64,000 nt of DNA from Candidatus Hadersleviella danica (lineage in GTDB: Bacteria; Chloroflexota; Anaerolineae; Promineifilales; Promineifilaceae), in contig JADJSZ010000016.1 in the NCBI GenBank assembly GCA_016711405.1, positions 1 through 64,000 on the forward strand. The letters run 5' to 3'. Shown here piece by piece: positions 28,363 through 36,186 of the stretch; within the stretch, counting starts at the first letter, position 1, and the number at the start of each line of letters is the position of its first letter. The notes beneath the pieces were generated by a model that had not been told where the DNA came from, did no database searches, and was given only the letters and a program-made list of their open reading frames with translations. Both the position numbers and the translations under genes were made by a program.

Positions 28363-29289
28363 ATGGAAGAGCAGTTATCTGCCTTTCTCGCCCACCTAGA
28401 GGCGGAGCAGAATTACTCCCTTAATACCATTGCCGCTTACCGCAATGATTTAGGGCAGTTTGTCAGCTTTGTGCAAGAAAGGTTCACCCAGCTAAATAGA
28501 TGGGCCGATGTAACAGAAGAGCATGTCGAAAATTATGTCCAAGACATGCGCCACCATTCACAGCCCTACGCTTCATCTTCGATTGCGCGAAAGGTTGCGG
28601 CCGTCAAATCCTTCTTCCACTTCCTCTTTGCGCGGGCTATCATTGAAAAAGACCCCACCACCCATATTGAATCTCCCAAAGTTAAAAAGCGCAAACCCCA
28701 AACACTGACCCATCAAGATGTTGAAAGTTTGCTCCGCGCCCCCATGGAGAGCAAAACCAAAGGGCCGAAAAACCTGCGCGATGCCGCCTTGCTGGGCGTG
28801 CTGTATGCCACGGGGATGCGCGTCACTGAAGTTGTGACGCTCGATTTGGTGGAACTTGACCTAGCCAATTCGCGGCTGACTTGTGCGGGCAAAGATGGCC
28901 AAATCAGAGAGTTGCCCTTCGACGACACAGTACGCCAATTATTACAGGCGTATTTAGAAAAAGGACGGCCGTATCTGGCCAAGAGCGGCCAAGAACGCGC
29001 GCTTTTCCTCAACCACCGTGGCCACCAACTCACCCGCCAAGGGCTGTGGCTGATTATTAAGGCGTATGCCAAACAAGCCAAGTTAGAATCGGCCGTGACC
29101 CCCCACACCCTGCGCCACAGCTTTGCCGCCCACAAACTCAGCAACGGGAGCAACTTGCAAGAGATTCAACAGTTGCTCGGCCATGCGAATATCTCGACCA
29201 CCCAAATTTACACCCAATTAGACATGCTTGTGGATGACCACGAAGAGGAAGAAATCGAAGAAAATTGGGGTGAAGCGGAACTCGTCTAA
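28363..29289 (+). CDS. tyrosine recombinase, XerC/XerD-like
   Basis: 308 residues. The N-terminal SAM-like core-binding domain (FLAHLEAEQNYSLNTIAAYR) is followed by the catalytic domain. The catalytic set is complete: Arg in ATGMRVTEVVTL (near 152), Lys in CAGKDGQIRELP, HTLRHSFAAHKL (near 248), LGHANISTTQIY (His near 273, Tyr near 282). The usual role is dimer resolution at dif with FtsK. No dif-like site or mobile-element cargo was noticed around it, so a housekeeping Xer protein is favoured over an integrase. Confidence 0.9.
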   Translation: MEEQLSAFLAHLEAEQNYSLNTIAAYRNDLGQFVSFVQERFTQLNRWADVTEEHVENYVQDMRHHSQPYASSSIARKVAAVKSFFHFLFARAIIEKDPTTHIESPKVKKRKPQTLTHQDVESLLRAPMESKTKGPKNLRDAALLGVLYATGMRVTEVVTLDLVELDLANSRLTCAGKDGQIRELPFDDTVRQLLQAYLEKGRPYLAKSGQERALFLNHRGHQLTRQGLWLIIKAYAKQAKLESAVTPHTLRHSFAAHKLSNGSNLQEIQQLLGHANISTTQIYTQLDMLVDDHEEEEIEENWGEAELV

Positions 29290-29311
29290 GACGATTCCAA
29301 AAATCCACCTG

Positions 29312-29341
29312 TAAAACCAGCCCGACCGCTGGTTTTTTTTG
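29312..29341 (+). terminator. terminator of the Xer gene
   Basis: AAAACCAGC, loop CCGACC, GCTGGTTTTTTTT. Confidence 0.88.
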
Positions 29342-29515
29342 TCTAGGGACAGGAAACGAGAGGCTGATGGTCACAAATATCCCAGTCACTTGCCCCCATT
29401 CAAAAGTTGGGCTGTAAATAAAGCATGAAAAAATACCCATTTAGCGGGAAAGATGGGCATAATACCCTCCACAAAATAACCAGCGAACGCTGACAGAAAC
29501 AATCAAAGGTGCATC
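29342..29515. other. gap before punA
   Basis: No gene is visible. A CATAAT (29458-29463) may be a -10 element, without a clear -35. AAAGGTGCATC precedes the punA ATG. Confidence 0.35.
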
Positions 29516-30388
29516 ATGGCAGAATTTTTGACACGGATACAGGTAGAGGGCACGGCCGCTATCATTCGCAATCGCTCGCGCTACCAGCCAACGGTCGGGA
29601 TTATCCTTGGCTCAGGGCTAAATGATGTGGCCAATGCGGTGCAAAACGCCGATGTCATTCCCACCAGCCAAATCCCCCACTGGCCCACCTCCACCGTGCC
29701 CGGCCACAAAGGGCGGCTGTTGCTCGGCCGACTCGAAGGCAAAGTCGTCCTCGTGTTGCAAGGGCGCACCCACTTCTACGAAGGGTACAACATGGACCAA
29801 ATCACCCTGCCCGTGCGGGTGATGCACATCCTCGGCATTCGCACCCTCATCCTCACCAACGCCGCTGGGGGCATCAACCCCTCCTTCCACACAGGGGATT
29901 TAATGCTCATCAAAGACCACATCAACCTGCCGGGGATGGCAGGCGCAAACCCCTTGCGCGGCCCCAACGATGCCTCCTTTGGCCCCCGCTTCCCCGATAT
30001 GACCGAGCCATACGATGCCCAATTGCGCCAAATTGCCCATGACCAAGCGCGGGCGGCCGGGTTTGAGACGCGCGAAGGTGTCTATGCCTTTGTGGCTGGC
30101 CCCAGCTTTGAAACCCCCGCCGAACTGCGCTACCTGCACGGCATTGGGGCCGATGCGGTAGGCATGTCCACCGCCCCCGAGGTGGTTGTCGCTCGCCATG
30201 CGGGGATGCGCGTCCTTGGCATCTCCACCATTACCAACATGGCCAAACTGCACCCCGAAGTGGGGGATGTGACCTCTCACGAAGAGGTGCTGGAAGTGGG
30301 CCAACAAGTTTTGCCCCGCCTCACTGCCTTGCTCCACGGCGTAATCCGCCATTTGCCCACGGCCGTGGACGAAGCGGAAACGGCATAG
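29516..30388 (+). CDS. punA: purine-nucleoside phosphorylase
   Basis: 290 residues, trimeric (PNP/MTAP family) type. Motifs: VGIILGSGLNDVA, STVPGHKGRLLLGRL, LQGRTHFYEGYNMDQIT, LILTNAAGGINPSFHTGDLM, AGPSFETPAELRYLHGIGAD, VGMSTAPEVVVARH and the C-terminal TNMAKL region. It cleaves inosine and guanosine to the base plus ribose-1-phosphate in purine salvage, alongside the mtnP gene at 3822. It is preceded by its own gap and probably transcribed alone or with the next gene about 97 bases downstream. Confidence 0.95.
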   Translation: MAEFLTRIQVEGTAAIIRNRSRYQPTVGIILGSGLNDVANAVQNADVIPTSQIPHWPTSTVPGHKGRLLLGRLEGKVVLVLQGRTHFYEGYNMDQITLPVRVMHILGIRTLILTNAAGGINPSFHTGDLMLIKDHINLPGMAGANPLRGPNDASFGPRFPDMTEPYDAQLRQIAHDQARAAGFETREGVYAFVAGPSFETPAELRYLHGIGADAVGMSTAPEVVVARHAGMRVLGISTITNMAKLHPEVGDVTSHEEVLEVGQQVLPRLTALLHGVIRHLPTAVDEAETA

Positions 30389-30485
30389 GGTGCATGAGTG
30401 CCTCTGGCGAAAATGAGCACGGCCGCTGGCAACCTTGCAACTGCCCATGACCAGCCGCCAGCCCCAAAATTCGCCATAACCAATC

Positions 30486-31289
30486 ATGTCCCAATTGTAC
30501 GTTGCTATCATCCTGTGGGATATTCCCATCTATTTTATTTGTGGGGTCGGGTTGCTGTTTGCGCTGGTGCAATTGGGACGGGCGCGGCGCATCTTGCGCA
30601 CAGCCATGTTTGGCCTTGAACGGGAGCAGGGACAAGCCCTCCGCAATCGCTCGCTTTCCTTTATTGGCCTGTTTGGCTTAGTCTTGGGTGCGGTTCTCTA
30701 CGTCAACCTGCAAATTGCGCCCTCCTTGCCCGCCGAATTATTACGGCCGCCAACCCCCACTCCCGACCTATTCGCCACCCCCTTTTCTTCCCCCACCCCA
30801 TTGGGCGAGCAGGTCAATAACGCCACCCGGCCGTCTGACCCGCTCCAATTTGCCCCCACGGCCACGCTAGGAGCTAATGTCGCCGTGCCCGTCGTCGTGG
30901 CAGGCACGGCCGAGGCAACGGCCACTCCTTCCCTCATTACAGGAGGTGGCGATGGTTTTATTCCTGCTGGAGGGGGGTGCACACCTGCGGTGAGCATCAG
31001 CCAGCCACGGCCGGGCACGGCCGTTCTTGGCACTGTTGAATTTTACGGAACCGCCACCGACCCCGATTTTGCCCAATACCTCGTCGAAATTCGGGGCGAA
31101 GCAACCAGCAACGCATGGGTCAATGTCTTTGGCAGTGACACAGTCATTCCCGTGAGCAACGGCCTCCTCGGAGCTATCAACCTCAGTTCATTGACCAACG
31201 GTGATTACGAAGCACGTCTCTCTGTCCTTGATAGCGCAGGCACGACCACAGGCCAATGCGTCATCACCATCGCTATCAATAACGAATAG
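30486..31289 (+). CDS. membrane protein with C-terminal Ig-like domain, unknown function
   Basis: 267 residues. Two N-terminal helices (VAIILWDIPIYFICGVGLLF, SFIGLFGLVLGAVLYVNLQI) are split by a charged loop. A Pro/Thr-rich spacer follows (RPPTPTPDLFATPF), then an exported beta-domain CTPAVSISQPRPGTAVLGTV... ending SLTNGDYEARLSVLDSAGT. That end is like bacterial Ig-like/fibronectin-type modules. Composition and motif style match the native genes. No family can be named; a cell-surface role is inferred. Confidence 0.7.
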   Translation: MSQLYVAIILWDIPIYFICGVGLLFALVQLGRARRILRTAMFGLEREQGQALRNRSLSFIGLFGLVLGAVLYVNLQIAPSLPAELLRPPTPTPDLFATPFSSPTPLGEQVNNATRPSDPLQFAPTATLGANVAVPVVVAGTAEATATPSLITGGGDGFIPAGGGCTPAVSISQPRPGTAVLGTVEFYGTATDPDFAQYLVEIRGEATSNAWVNVFGSDTVIPVSNGLLGAINLSSLTNGDYEARLSVLDSAGTTTGQCVITIAINNE

Positions 31290-31290
31290 C

Positions 31291-31445
31291 AAAAAGTGGT
31301 TAGTGGTTAGTGGTTAGTGAGTAGTTCTCCACTTTTCACTTTTTACCTTTCACCTTTCACTATTTACTCGAGTAGAAAATCCCTTTACATAGTGTAATAG
31401 GCAGAACAACCACGTTCCCGTCTACCTCTATCTCTACACTCTACC
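31291..31445. repeat. GTTAGTG, AAAAGTG and CTATCTC repeat mosaic
   Basis: AGTGGTTAGTGGTTAGTGGT, then TTTTCACTTTTTACCTTTCA, then ACCTCTATCTCTACACTCTA. Three vocabularies lie in one gap, and the last echoes the hairpin at 3612 in half form. Confidence 0.7.
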
Positions 31446-31476
31446 TTATTTTTATCATTCTCTTACGCCCCACTCC

Positions 31477-31505
31477 TTGACAAGTGGACTGTAGTCCGAT
31501 ATGAT
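31477..31505 (+). promoter_or_regulatory. consensus promoter of the YceI gene
   Basis: TTGACA (31477-31482), exactly 17 bases, TATGAT (31500-31505). The best sigma-70 match in the window. It overlaps the first operator half. Confidence 0.85.
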
Positions 31506-31533
31506 TTATTCATATATGGACTACAGTCCACTT
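31482..31533. promoter_or_regulatory. twin operator, 16-bp perfect inverted repeat
   Basis: AAGTGGACTGTAGTCC (31482-31497) and its exact complement (31518-31533). Each arm is itself a near-palindrome GGACT-N2-AGTCC. One lies between -35 and -10, the other just past the start site, a classic repressor layout (MarR/TetR/HxlR-size). The regulator is unknown. Confidence 0.8.
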
Positions 31534-31574
31534 TCGATTTATCCTTAACCCCCCAATAGTAGGAGAGATATACA

Positions 31575-32117
31575 ATGGCTTGGCAAATTGACACTTCCCA
31601 TTCTGACATCCAATTTTCGGTACGCCACATGATGATTTCTAAAGTGCGCGGCCGTTTCGAGAGCTTTTCTGGTACAGTCAACTTCGACGAAAGCAACCCC
31701 ACCAACACCACTGTGGAGATAGCTGTCGACCTGAACAGCATCAACACCCGCGACGAAAAGCGGGACGGCCATCTGCGCTCGGCCGATTTCTTCGACGTGG
31801 AAAACTACCCCACCATGACCTTTGTCAGCAAGAAGGTAGAGCAGACGGATGAGTTCAACGGCCGTCTCATCGGCGATCTGACCATTCGTGGCGTAACCCA
31901 CGAAGTCGCCCTCGATGTACAATACTCAGGCACTGCCAAATCCCCTTGGGGCACTGTCAGCGCTGGCTTCTCCGCCAAAGGCAAAGTCAACCGCAAAGAG
32001 TTTGGCCTGAACTGGAACGCCGCCCTCGAAACAGGTGGCGTGCTCGTTGGCGAAGATGTCGAAATCGCCATCGAACTGGAAATTGTAAAACAACCCGAAG
32101 CAGAAGCAGTTGCTTAA
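31575..32117 (+). CDS. YceI family protein (cytoplasmic form)
   Basis: 180 residues, start after AGGAGAGATATACA. Family landmarks: WQIDTSHSDIQFSVRHMMIS, VRGRFESFSGTVNFDE, HLRSADFFDVENYPTMTF, LIGDLTIRGVTHEVALDV, FSAKGKVNRKEFGLNWN. YceI proteins form a lipocalin-like barrel that binds polyisoprenoids. No signal peptide is present, unlike E. coli YceI. A strong promoter with an overlapping twin operator points to tight, inducible control, perhaps with the pirin gene 75 bases downstream. Confidence 0.92.
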   Translation: MAWQIDTSHSDIQFSVRHMMISKVRGRFESFSGTVNFDESNPTNTTVEIAVDLNSINTRDEKRDGHLRSADFFDVENYPTMTFVSKKVEQTDEFNGRLIGDLTIRGVTHEVALDVQYSGTAKSPWGTVSAGFSAKGKVNRKEFGLNWNAALETGGVLVGEDVEIAIELEIVKQPEAEAVA

Positions 32118-32127
32118 AGCAGTTGCT

Positions 32128-32174
32128 AGTGATAAGTGGTTAGTGGCTAGTAATGCCACTAACCACTTATCACT
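32128..32174. repeat. GTTAGTG/CACTAAC inverted repeat, perfect 20-bp arms
   Basis: AGTGATAAGTGGTTAGTGGC (32128-32147) and its exact complement (32155-32174), loop of 7 bases. Confidence 0.9.
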
Positions 32175-32192
32175 AATCACTAACCACTCCCC

Positions 32193-32983
32193 ATGGACAT
32201 TTTCGCCAGCGTCATCACCGATTTGGTAGATTCCACGGCCGATTTTCAGCACATCCCTGCTGAAAAAATGCCCACCATCCACCCCATCCACTGGCTCACC
32301 TCCCACTTTGCTGTGGGGGGGTATAGCCCGTTACAACGATTGGGGGGCATGTTGACGGCTCACATGACCCAAATCGCCCCGCGCAATGGGTTCACATGGC
32401 ATCCTCATCGGGGGCTGGAGATTTACACCTACGTCATTGAAGGGGAGCTATACCATGAGGACACGACAGGGGGCCGTGGCTTCATCGGCGCGGGCGAAGT
32501 TCAGCGCATGTTTTCGGGCAACTATATTGCCCACCAAGAGCTGAACCTAAGCAACGAATTTACGCGGGTCATCCAAATTTGGTTTGCGGCCGACCCCGCC
32601 CATCAACAGGTGCAACCCCATTATGAGCAAATCGCCCTCAAGGCGATGCCCTTGCGCCAAGTCGGTTCGGCGGCCGTGCGCGAAATCATCGGCCCCAACG
32701 GAGCCACCACCAGCCATGTGCGCCAAGCGCGGCTGACCAGCATCGAACTGCCCGCCCACGGCCGCACCACCCTCGAACTCCCTCAACCCGGCGAGGATTT
32801 GTTCCTCTATTTGGTCAAAGGGCAGGGGAGCATCGAACACAACGGCCGTCAATCCCCTTCAACTTATACGATGTGGCCTTGGCCACCCCCCATACCACCG
32901 CCCCCGTCCTACACACGGCCGCATCCCCCCTCATCGCCCTCGCCTTCTACCTGCCGCCCTTCATAACAGATTCGATGGGCTAA
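32193..32983 (+). CDS. pirin family protein (one frameshift near the C-terminus)
   Basis: About 262 residues, bicupin. Metal-site signature FTWHPHRGLEIYTYVIEGEL near residue 68, then HEDTTGGRGFIGAGEVQRM and NLSNEFTRVIQIWF. Near 32858 the frame is lost after NGRQ in a C-run. With one base removed it continues FNLYDVALATPHTTAPVLHT and LAFYLPPF to the stop at 32981-32983. Pirins are iron-containing proteins, some with quercetinase activity. Translation from ATG 32193 follows the repeat hairpin directly, without a clear ribosome site. Confidence 0.85.
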
Positions 32984-33023
32984 CAACCCAATCCGCAATC
33001 CCCATTCCGCAATCCGCAATCCC

Positions 33024-33866
33024 ATGCTTCCTCCCCAAACCCACATGGGCGCTGTCGCCCTCACCGTCTCTGATTTAAGCCGTTCGCTGGCCTATTACGA
33101 GCAAATCATTGGCCTGCGCCCGTTGCGGCGAGAGGGCAACACGGCCGTTTTAGGGGCAGGCACGGCCGAACTCCTCACCCTGCACGAGCAACAAGGGGCG
33201 CAGCCCGCCCCGCGCCACACGGGGCTGTTCCACTTTGCCCTGCTCGTCCCCACGCGGCGGGATTTGGCCTTGGTCTTGCGCCACCTCGCCCAAAAGGGGG
33301 CCGATTTGGGCGCATCCGACCACGGCGTAAGCGAAGCACTTTACCTGAATGACCCCGACGGCCACGGCATCGAAATTTACCGCGACCGCCCCCGCGCCGA
33401 GTGGCCGATGGCCAACGGCGCGTTGGAAATGGTCACGGCGCGACTGAATGCACCCGCCATCTTGGCCGAAATTGGGGTGCAAGATGTGTGGCAGGGGTTG
33501 CCCGAAGGCACGGTGATGGGGCACATGCACCTGCAAGTGGCAGATATTCCCACGGCCGAGCAGTTCTACACCCAAATCATCGGCTTTGACCCGATGCAAC
33601 GGTACGGCCGTCAAGCCTCGTTTGTCTCGGCGGGGGGCTACCACCACCATTTGGGCTTTAACACATGGAACAGTGCTGGGGCAACGCCCCCTCCCGCTGG
33701 CTCAGCCGCACTCAACCATTACACCATCGTCCTGCCCGACACGACCACCCGCGATGCGGTGGTGGAGCGACTGACGGCCGCCCACATCCCCACCCAACCC
33801 CACGCCAAAGGCCTCTTCTTCCAAGACCCCTTCCAAATTGGAGTGGTTTTAGCCATAAGCCATTAG
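33024..33866 (+). CDS. VOC family protein, ring-cleavage dioxygenase/glyoxalase-like
   Basis: 280 residues with two vicinal-oxygen-chelate halves. The first reads MGAVALTVSDLSRSLAYYEQ...LYLNDPDGHGIEIYRDRP. The second reads MGHMHLQVADIPTAEQFYTQ, YHHHLGFNTW, and the end FFQDPFQIGVVL. Putative metal ligands are the His of HFALLV, His and Glu around YHHHLG and GIEIY. The arrangement resembles Bacillus CatE/YfiE-type extradiol enzymes. Substrate unknown. It lies among pirin and FMN-reductase genes with mostly repeat spacers. Confidence 0.85.
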   Translation: MLPPQTHMGAVALTVSDLSRSLAYYEQIIGLRPLRREGNTAVLGAGTAELLTLHEQQGAQPAPRHTGLFHFALLVPTRRDLALVLRHLAQKGADLGASDHGVSEALYLNDPDGHGIEIYRDRPRAEWPMANGALEMVTARLNAPAILAEIGVQDVWQGLPEGTVMGHMHLQVADIPTAEQFYTQIIGFDPMQRYGRQASFVSAGGYHHHLGFNTWNSAGATPPPAGSAALNHYTIVLPDTTTRDAVVERLTAAHIPTQPHAKGLFFQDPFQIGVVLAISH

Positions 33867-33935
33867 CCGTAAGCTGTAAGCTCACTCCCACCATCATTCA
33901 CAATTCACAATTAACCGTTCACCATTCACAATTTC
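33860..33935. repeat. GTAAGCT and CACAATT repeats
   Basis: GCCATTAGCCGTAAGCTGTA then CACAATTCACAATTAACCGT in the gap before the FMN-reductase gene. No strong hairpin. Confidence 0.6.
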
Positions 33936-33937
33936 TC

Positions 33938-34483
33938 ATGCACATCCTCGGCATTCCCGGCAGTCTTCGCCAACAATCGTTAAACCGCGCCTTGCTCGTC
34001 ACGGCGCAAGAATTGTTGCCCGAAGGGGTGACATTGGAAATTTTTGACCTGCACGACATCCCGCTATTCAACAGCGATGTGGAGGCGCAGGGCACACCCG
34101 CACCCGTTCTCGCCTTTCGCGAGCGAATCAAGGCGGCCGATGCCCTGCTGTTTGCCGCCCCCGAATACAATTTTTCGATTAGCGGCGTGCTCAAAAACGC
34201 CATTGATTGGGCTTCCCGCAAGGGGCCAGATGCACGGCCGCCGCTGAACGACAAGCCAGCGGCGGCGATGGGTGTCGGCGGTATGATGGGCACGCTCCGC
34301 GCCCAACTGCACCTGCGCGAAATTTTGCTCCACAACAACGTCTACCTACTCAACCAACCCACCCTCCTGCTGGCGCGGGCGAATGACCAGTTTGTAGACG
34401 GCCGTTTGGTCAACGAAGAGAGCCGCGAACGGTTGGCTCGCTTGCTAATCGCCCTGCAAGCGTGGACAGTGCGGTTCCAATAA
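33938..34483 (+). CDS. NADPH-dependent FMN reductase family protein
   Basis: 181 residues of flavodoxin-like fold. MHILGIPGSLRQQSLNRALL carries the FMN phosphate loop (GSLRxxSxN) at residues 5-15. APEYNFSISGVLKNAIDWAS is the ChrR/YieF-type flavin motif near 75, and AMGVGGMMGTLRAQLHLREI follows. Usual roles are flavin, quinone or chromate reduction. Start ATG 33938 gives the family N-terminus; the codons upstream are repeat-derived. Confidence 0.92.
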   Translation: MHILGIPGSLRQQSLNRALLVTAQELLPEGVTLEIFDLHDIPLFNSDVEAQGTPAPVLAFRERIKAADALLFAAPEYNFSISGVLKNAIDWASRKGPDARPPLNDKPAAAMGVGGMMGTLRAQLHLREILLHNNVYLLNQPTLLLARANDQFVDGRLVNEESRERLARLLIALQAWTVRFQ

Positions 34484-34522
34484 GTAAGTTTTTAGAAGCC
34501 GCTCCACAAACAAGCCCAAATC

Positions 34523-34600
34523 CCTTTGCCTTATTGTTCTTTTGCCCTTTTGCAATAAATTTTTATTGCAAAAAGGCAAAAAAGGGAAAGGGCAAAGGGT
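34523..34600. repeat. TTTTGCC/GGCAAAA inverted repeat between convergent genes
   Basis: TTGCCCTTTTGCAATAAA faces TTTATTGCAAAAAGGCAAAA, nearly loopless, then more GGCAAA words. May end both converging transcripts. Confidence 0.8.
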
Positions 34601-34636
34601 ATTTAACCGAAAGAAGGTTTCGTGGAACTCGGCTGA

Positions 34637-35386
34637 TTACTGGTAGCCCAACAACTCCTCACACCACGCCAACACGGCGGCCGTTTTGCGGCGCAAATCG
34701 GCCGCATCCGCCACAAAACAGAGCGGCTCCAACCGTGCCACCTCCTGCGCAGGCAAGATGTGGTACAGGTAGCGCAACCCAAAATGGTGGCGGGTGGGGT
34801 CATGGCGCAAGCGCAAAAGCTCCACCAAACTCCGCACCAACAAGCCATTGTAATAGCCGAGCGCATCTATTGCTTGGCCACGCTGTAGCTCTTTTTCGGG
34901 AAAGTTGGCAAAGATGGGCAACATCTCCCGCAAATCAGCACGGCGCCGCGCCACGCGCATTTCCCACGCCGCCCCATCCCATGCGGGCGCGGCCGTGACC
35001 CCCGTTTTGTCAAAATAAACCAACGGCTGGCCGTGTATCTCCCGCTCCAAAAAGCGGTTGGGGTTACTCAGCTTCATCACAGCACAATCCACTAGCAAAA
35101 ATTCGCTCGCGTCGCGCAAGCGGAAAAAGCTCTGCGTGTGGCCGTGCCATGCGGGTTGGGGCACATCGTAGCGGTGGGTGATGGGCGACAGGGCGGCCAA
35201 CGTGTCGGTGATGACTTGCATCGCCTCATCCGCCTGCTCGTCGTCTACCACCAGTTGCAAATCGAGGTCGGAGTAGCCATCGAGACGGCCGAACGCGGCC
35301 GAGCCACCCTCCCACAATGCATACACATAGGGCAATGGCTCCAGCGCCGCTTGCAAGGCGGCAATTAATTCGGTGCGAGTCAGCAT
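34637..35386 (-). CDS. nucleotidyltransferase-fold protein
   Basis: 249 residues. The N-terminal polymerase-beta-like motif is YALWEGGSAAFGRLDGYSDL with DLQLVV following: the GG/GS and DxD pattern of nucleotidyltransferases, near residues 25-50. The C-terminal part is helical (ELQRGQAIDALGYYNGLLVR, LELLRLRHDPTRHHFG). The family includes aminoglycoside adenylyltransferase-like and MNT-type enzymes; the exact activity is not clear. GGAGG seven bases before the ATG at 35386 favours that start over one four codons upstream. No HEPN partner gene is adjacent. Confidence 0.8.
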   Translation of the reverse strand: MLTRTELIAALQAALEPLPYVYALWEGGSAAFGRLDGYSDLDLQLVVDDEQADEAMQVITDTLAALSPITHRYDVPQPAWHGHTQSFFRLRDASEFLLVDCAVMKLSNPNRFLEREIHGQPLVYFDKTGVTAAPAWDGAAWEMRVARRRADLREMLPIFANFPEKELQRGQAIDALGYYNGLLVRSLVELLRLRHDPTRHHFGLRYLYHILPAQEVARLEPLCFVADAADLRRKTAAVLAWCEELLGYQ

Positions 35387-35439
35387 AAGAACCTCCATGT
35401 TTTAGTCGGTCAGTCTTTCAGTCTTTGGGTCGCGGGAAT

Positions 35440-35470
35440 TAAAAAGCAGACCCGCAGGTCTGCTTTTAGA
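35440..35470 (-). terminator. terminator of the cold-shock gene
   Basis: On the minus strand AAAAGCAGACC, tight loop TGC, GGTCTGCTTTTT. Confidence 0.85.
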
Positions 35471-35489
35471 ATAAACGGGGCATTGGGGG

Positions 35490-35975
35490 TTATACGTCGC
35501 CGTCGTATACCTCAATTTCGCTCGCTTCCAACCCTTTTTGCCCTTGTTCCACATCATACAAAATCCACGCCCCATCCGTTAAATCGGCGGGGTTGCATAA
35601 GACGCTGGTCTTGTGGAAGAAAAGCTCTTCGCCACCACCCCGCGCAATAAAGCCAAACCCCTTCACCTCGTTAAACCATTTGACACGGCCGATATATTTG
35701 CCTGTGCTGGGGTCAATCTGAATCGAATCGGGTTCTTGAAAATCGGCCGCGACGGCCGCTGGTGCTGGCCGCTCTTCCCGTGGGGCGGATTCACGCGACG
35801 GCCGCTCTTGGGCTGGTTGGTGGGAGCGGGCAGGGGCGGCCACGGCCGCTGGCAATTGCGCCAAAGCGGCGGGTTCGATGGGCAAACCATGGTCGCTTAA
35901 ACGGCGTTGCATCTCCACTGTAAAAACAAATTGCGTCCCATCACTACGGGTTGCCCATTGGTCACGAAAATTCAT
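35490..35975 (-). CDS. cold-shock domain protein with long N-terminal extension
   Basis: 161 residues. The C-terminal about 70 form a cold-shock domain: GKYIGRVKWFNEVKGFGFIA (RNP-1 KGFGFI) and EELFFHKTSV (RNP-2 variant), ending GQKGLEASEIEV. The N-terminal half is MNFRDQWATRSDGTQFVFTV followed by an Ala/Pro/Glu/Arg-rich disordered stretch. Usual cold-shock proteins have about 70 residues and no such extension. GGAGGCATT before ATG 35975 fixes the start, removing 26 upstream codons. A TATAAT (complement of 36016-36021) may be its -10. Nucleic-acid chaperone role inferred. Confidence 0.9.
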   Translation of the reverse strand: MNFRDQWATRSDGTQFVFTVEMQRRLSDHGLPIEPAALAQLPAAVAAPARSHQPAQERPSRESAPREERPAPAAVAADFQEPDSIQIDPSTGKYIGRVKWFNEVKGFGFIARGGGEELFFHKTSVLCNPADLTDGAWILYDVEQGQKGLEASEIEVYDGDV

Positions 35976-36186
35976 AATGCCTCCGAGGATTCTCTCGTTA
36001 TAGATAGATAAGGGTATTATAGCCGAGGATGAAAAAGGGGGAAAATGGAGCAAAAGGCAAGTTATCTGTTAGATGTACAGATGCAAAGAAACCCGCTGAA
36101 TCCTTTGCGTCTTGGCTCCTTTGCGCTAAAAATCAGTTGGCTCCTCTTGAACCAATCTCAACTCAAACAAAAGATACCCATAACAA

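Noticed and set aside
28363..29289. Xer gene considered as a phage or island integrase
   Set aside because: No attachment-site repeats, tRNA, or cargo genes adjoin it. Composition is native.
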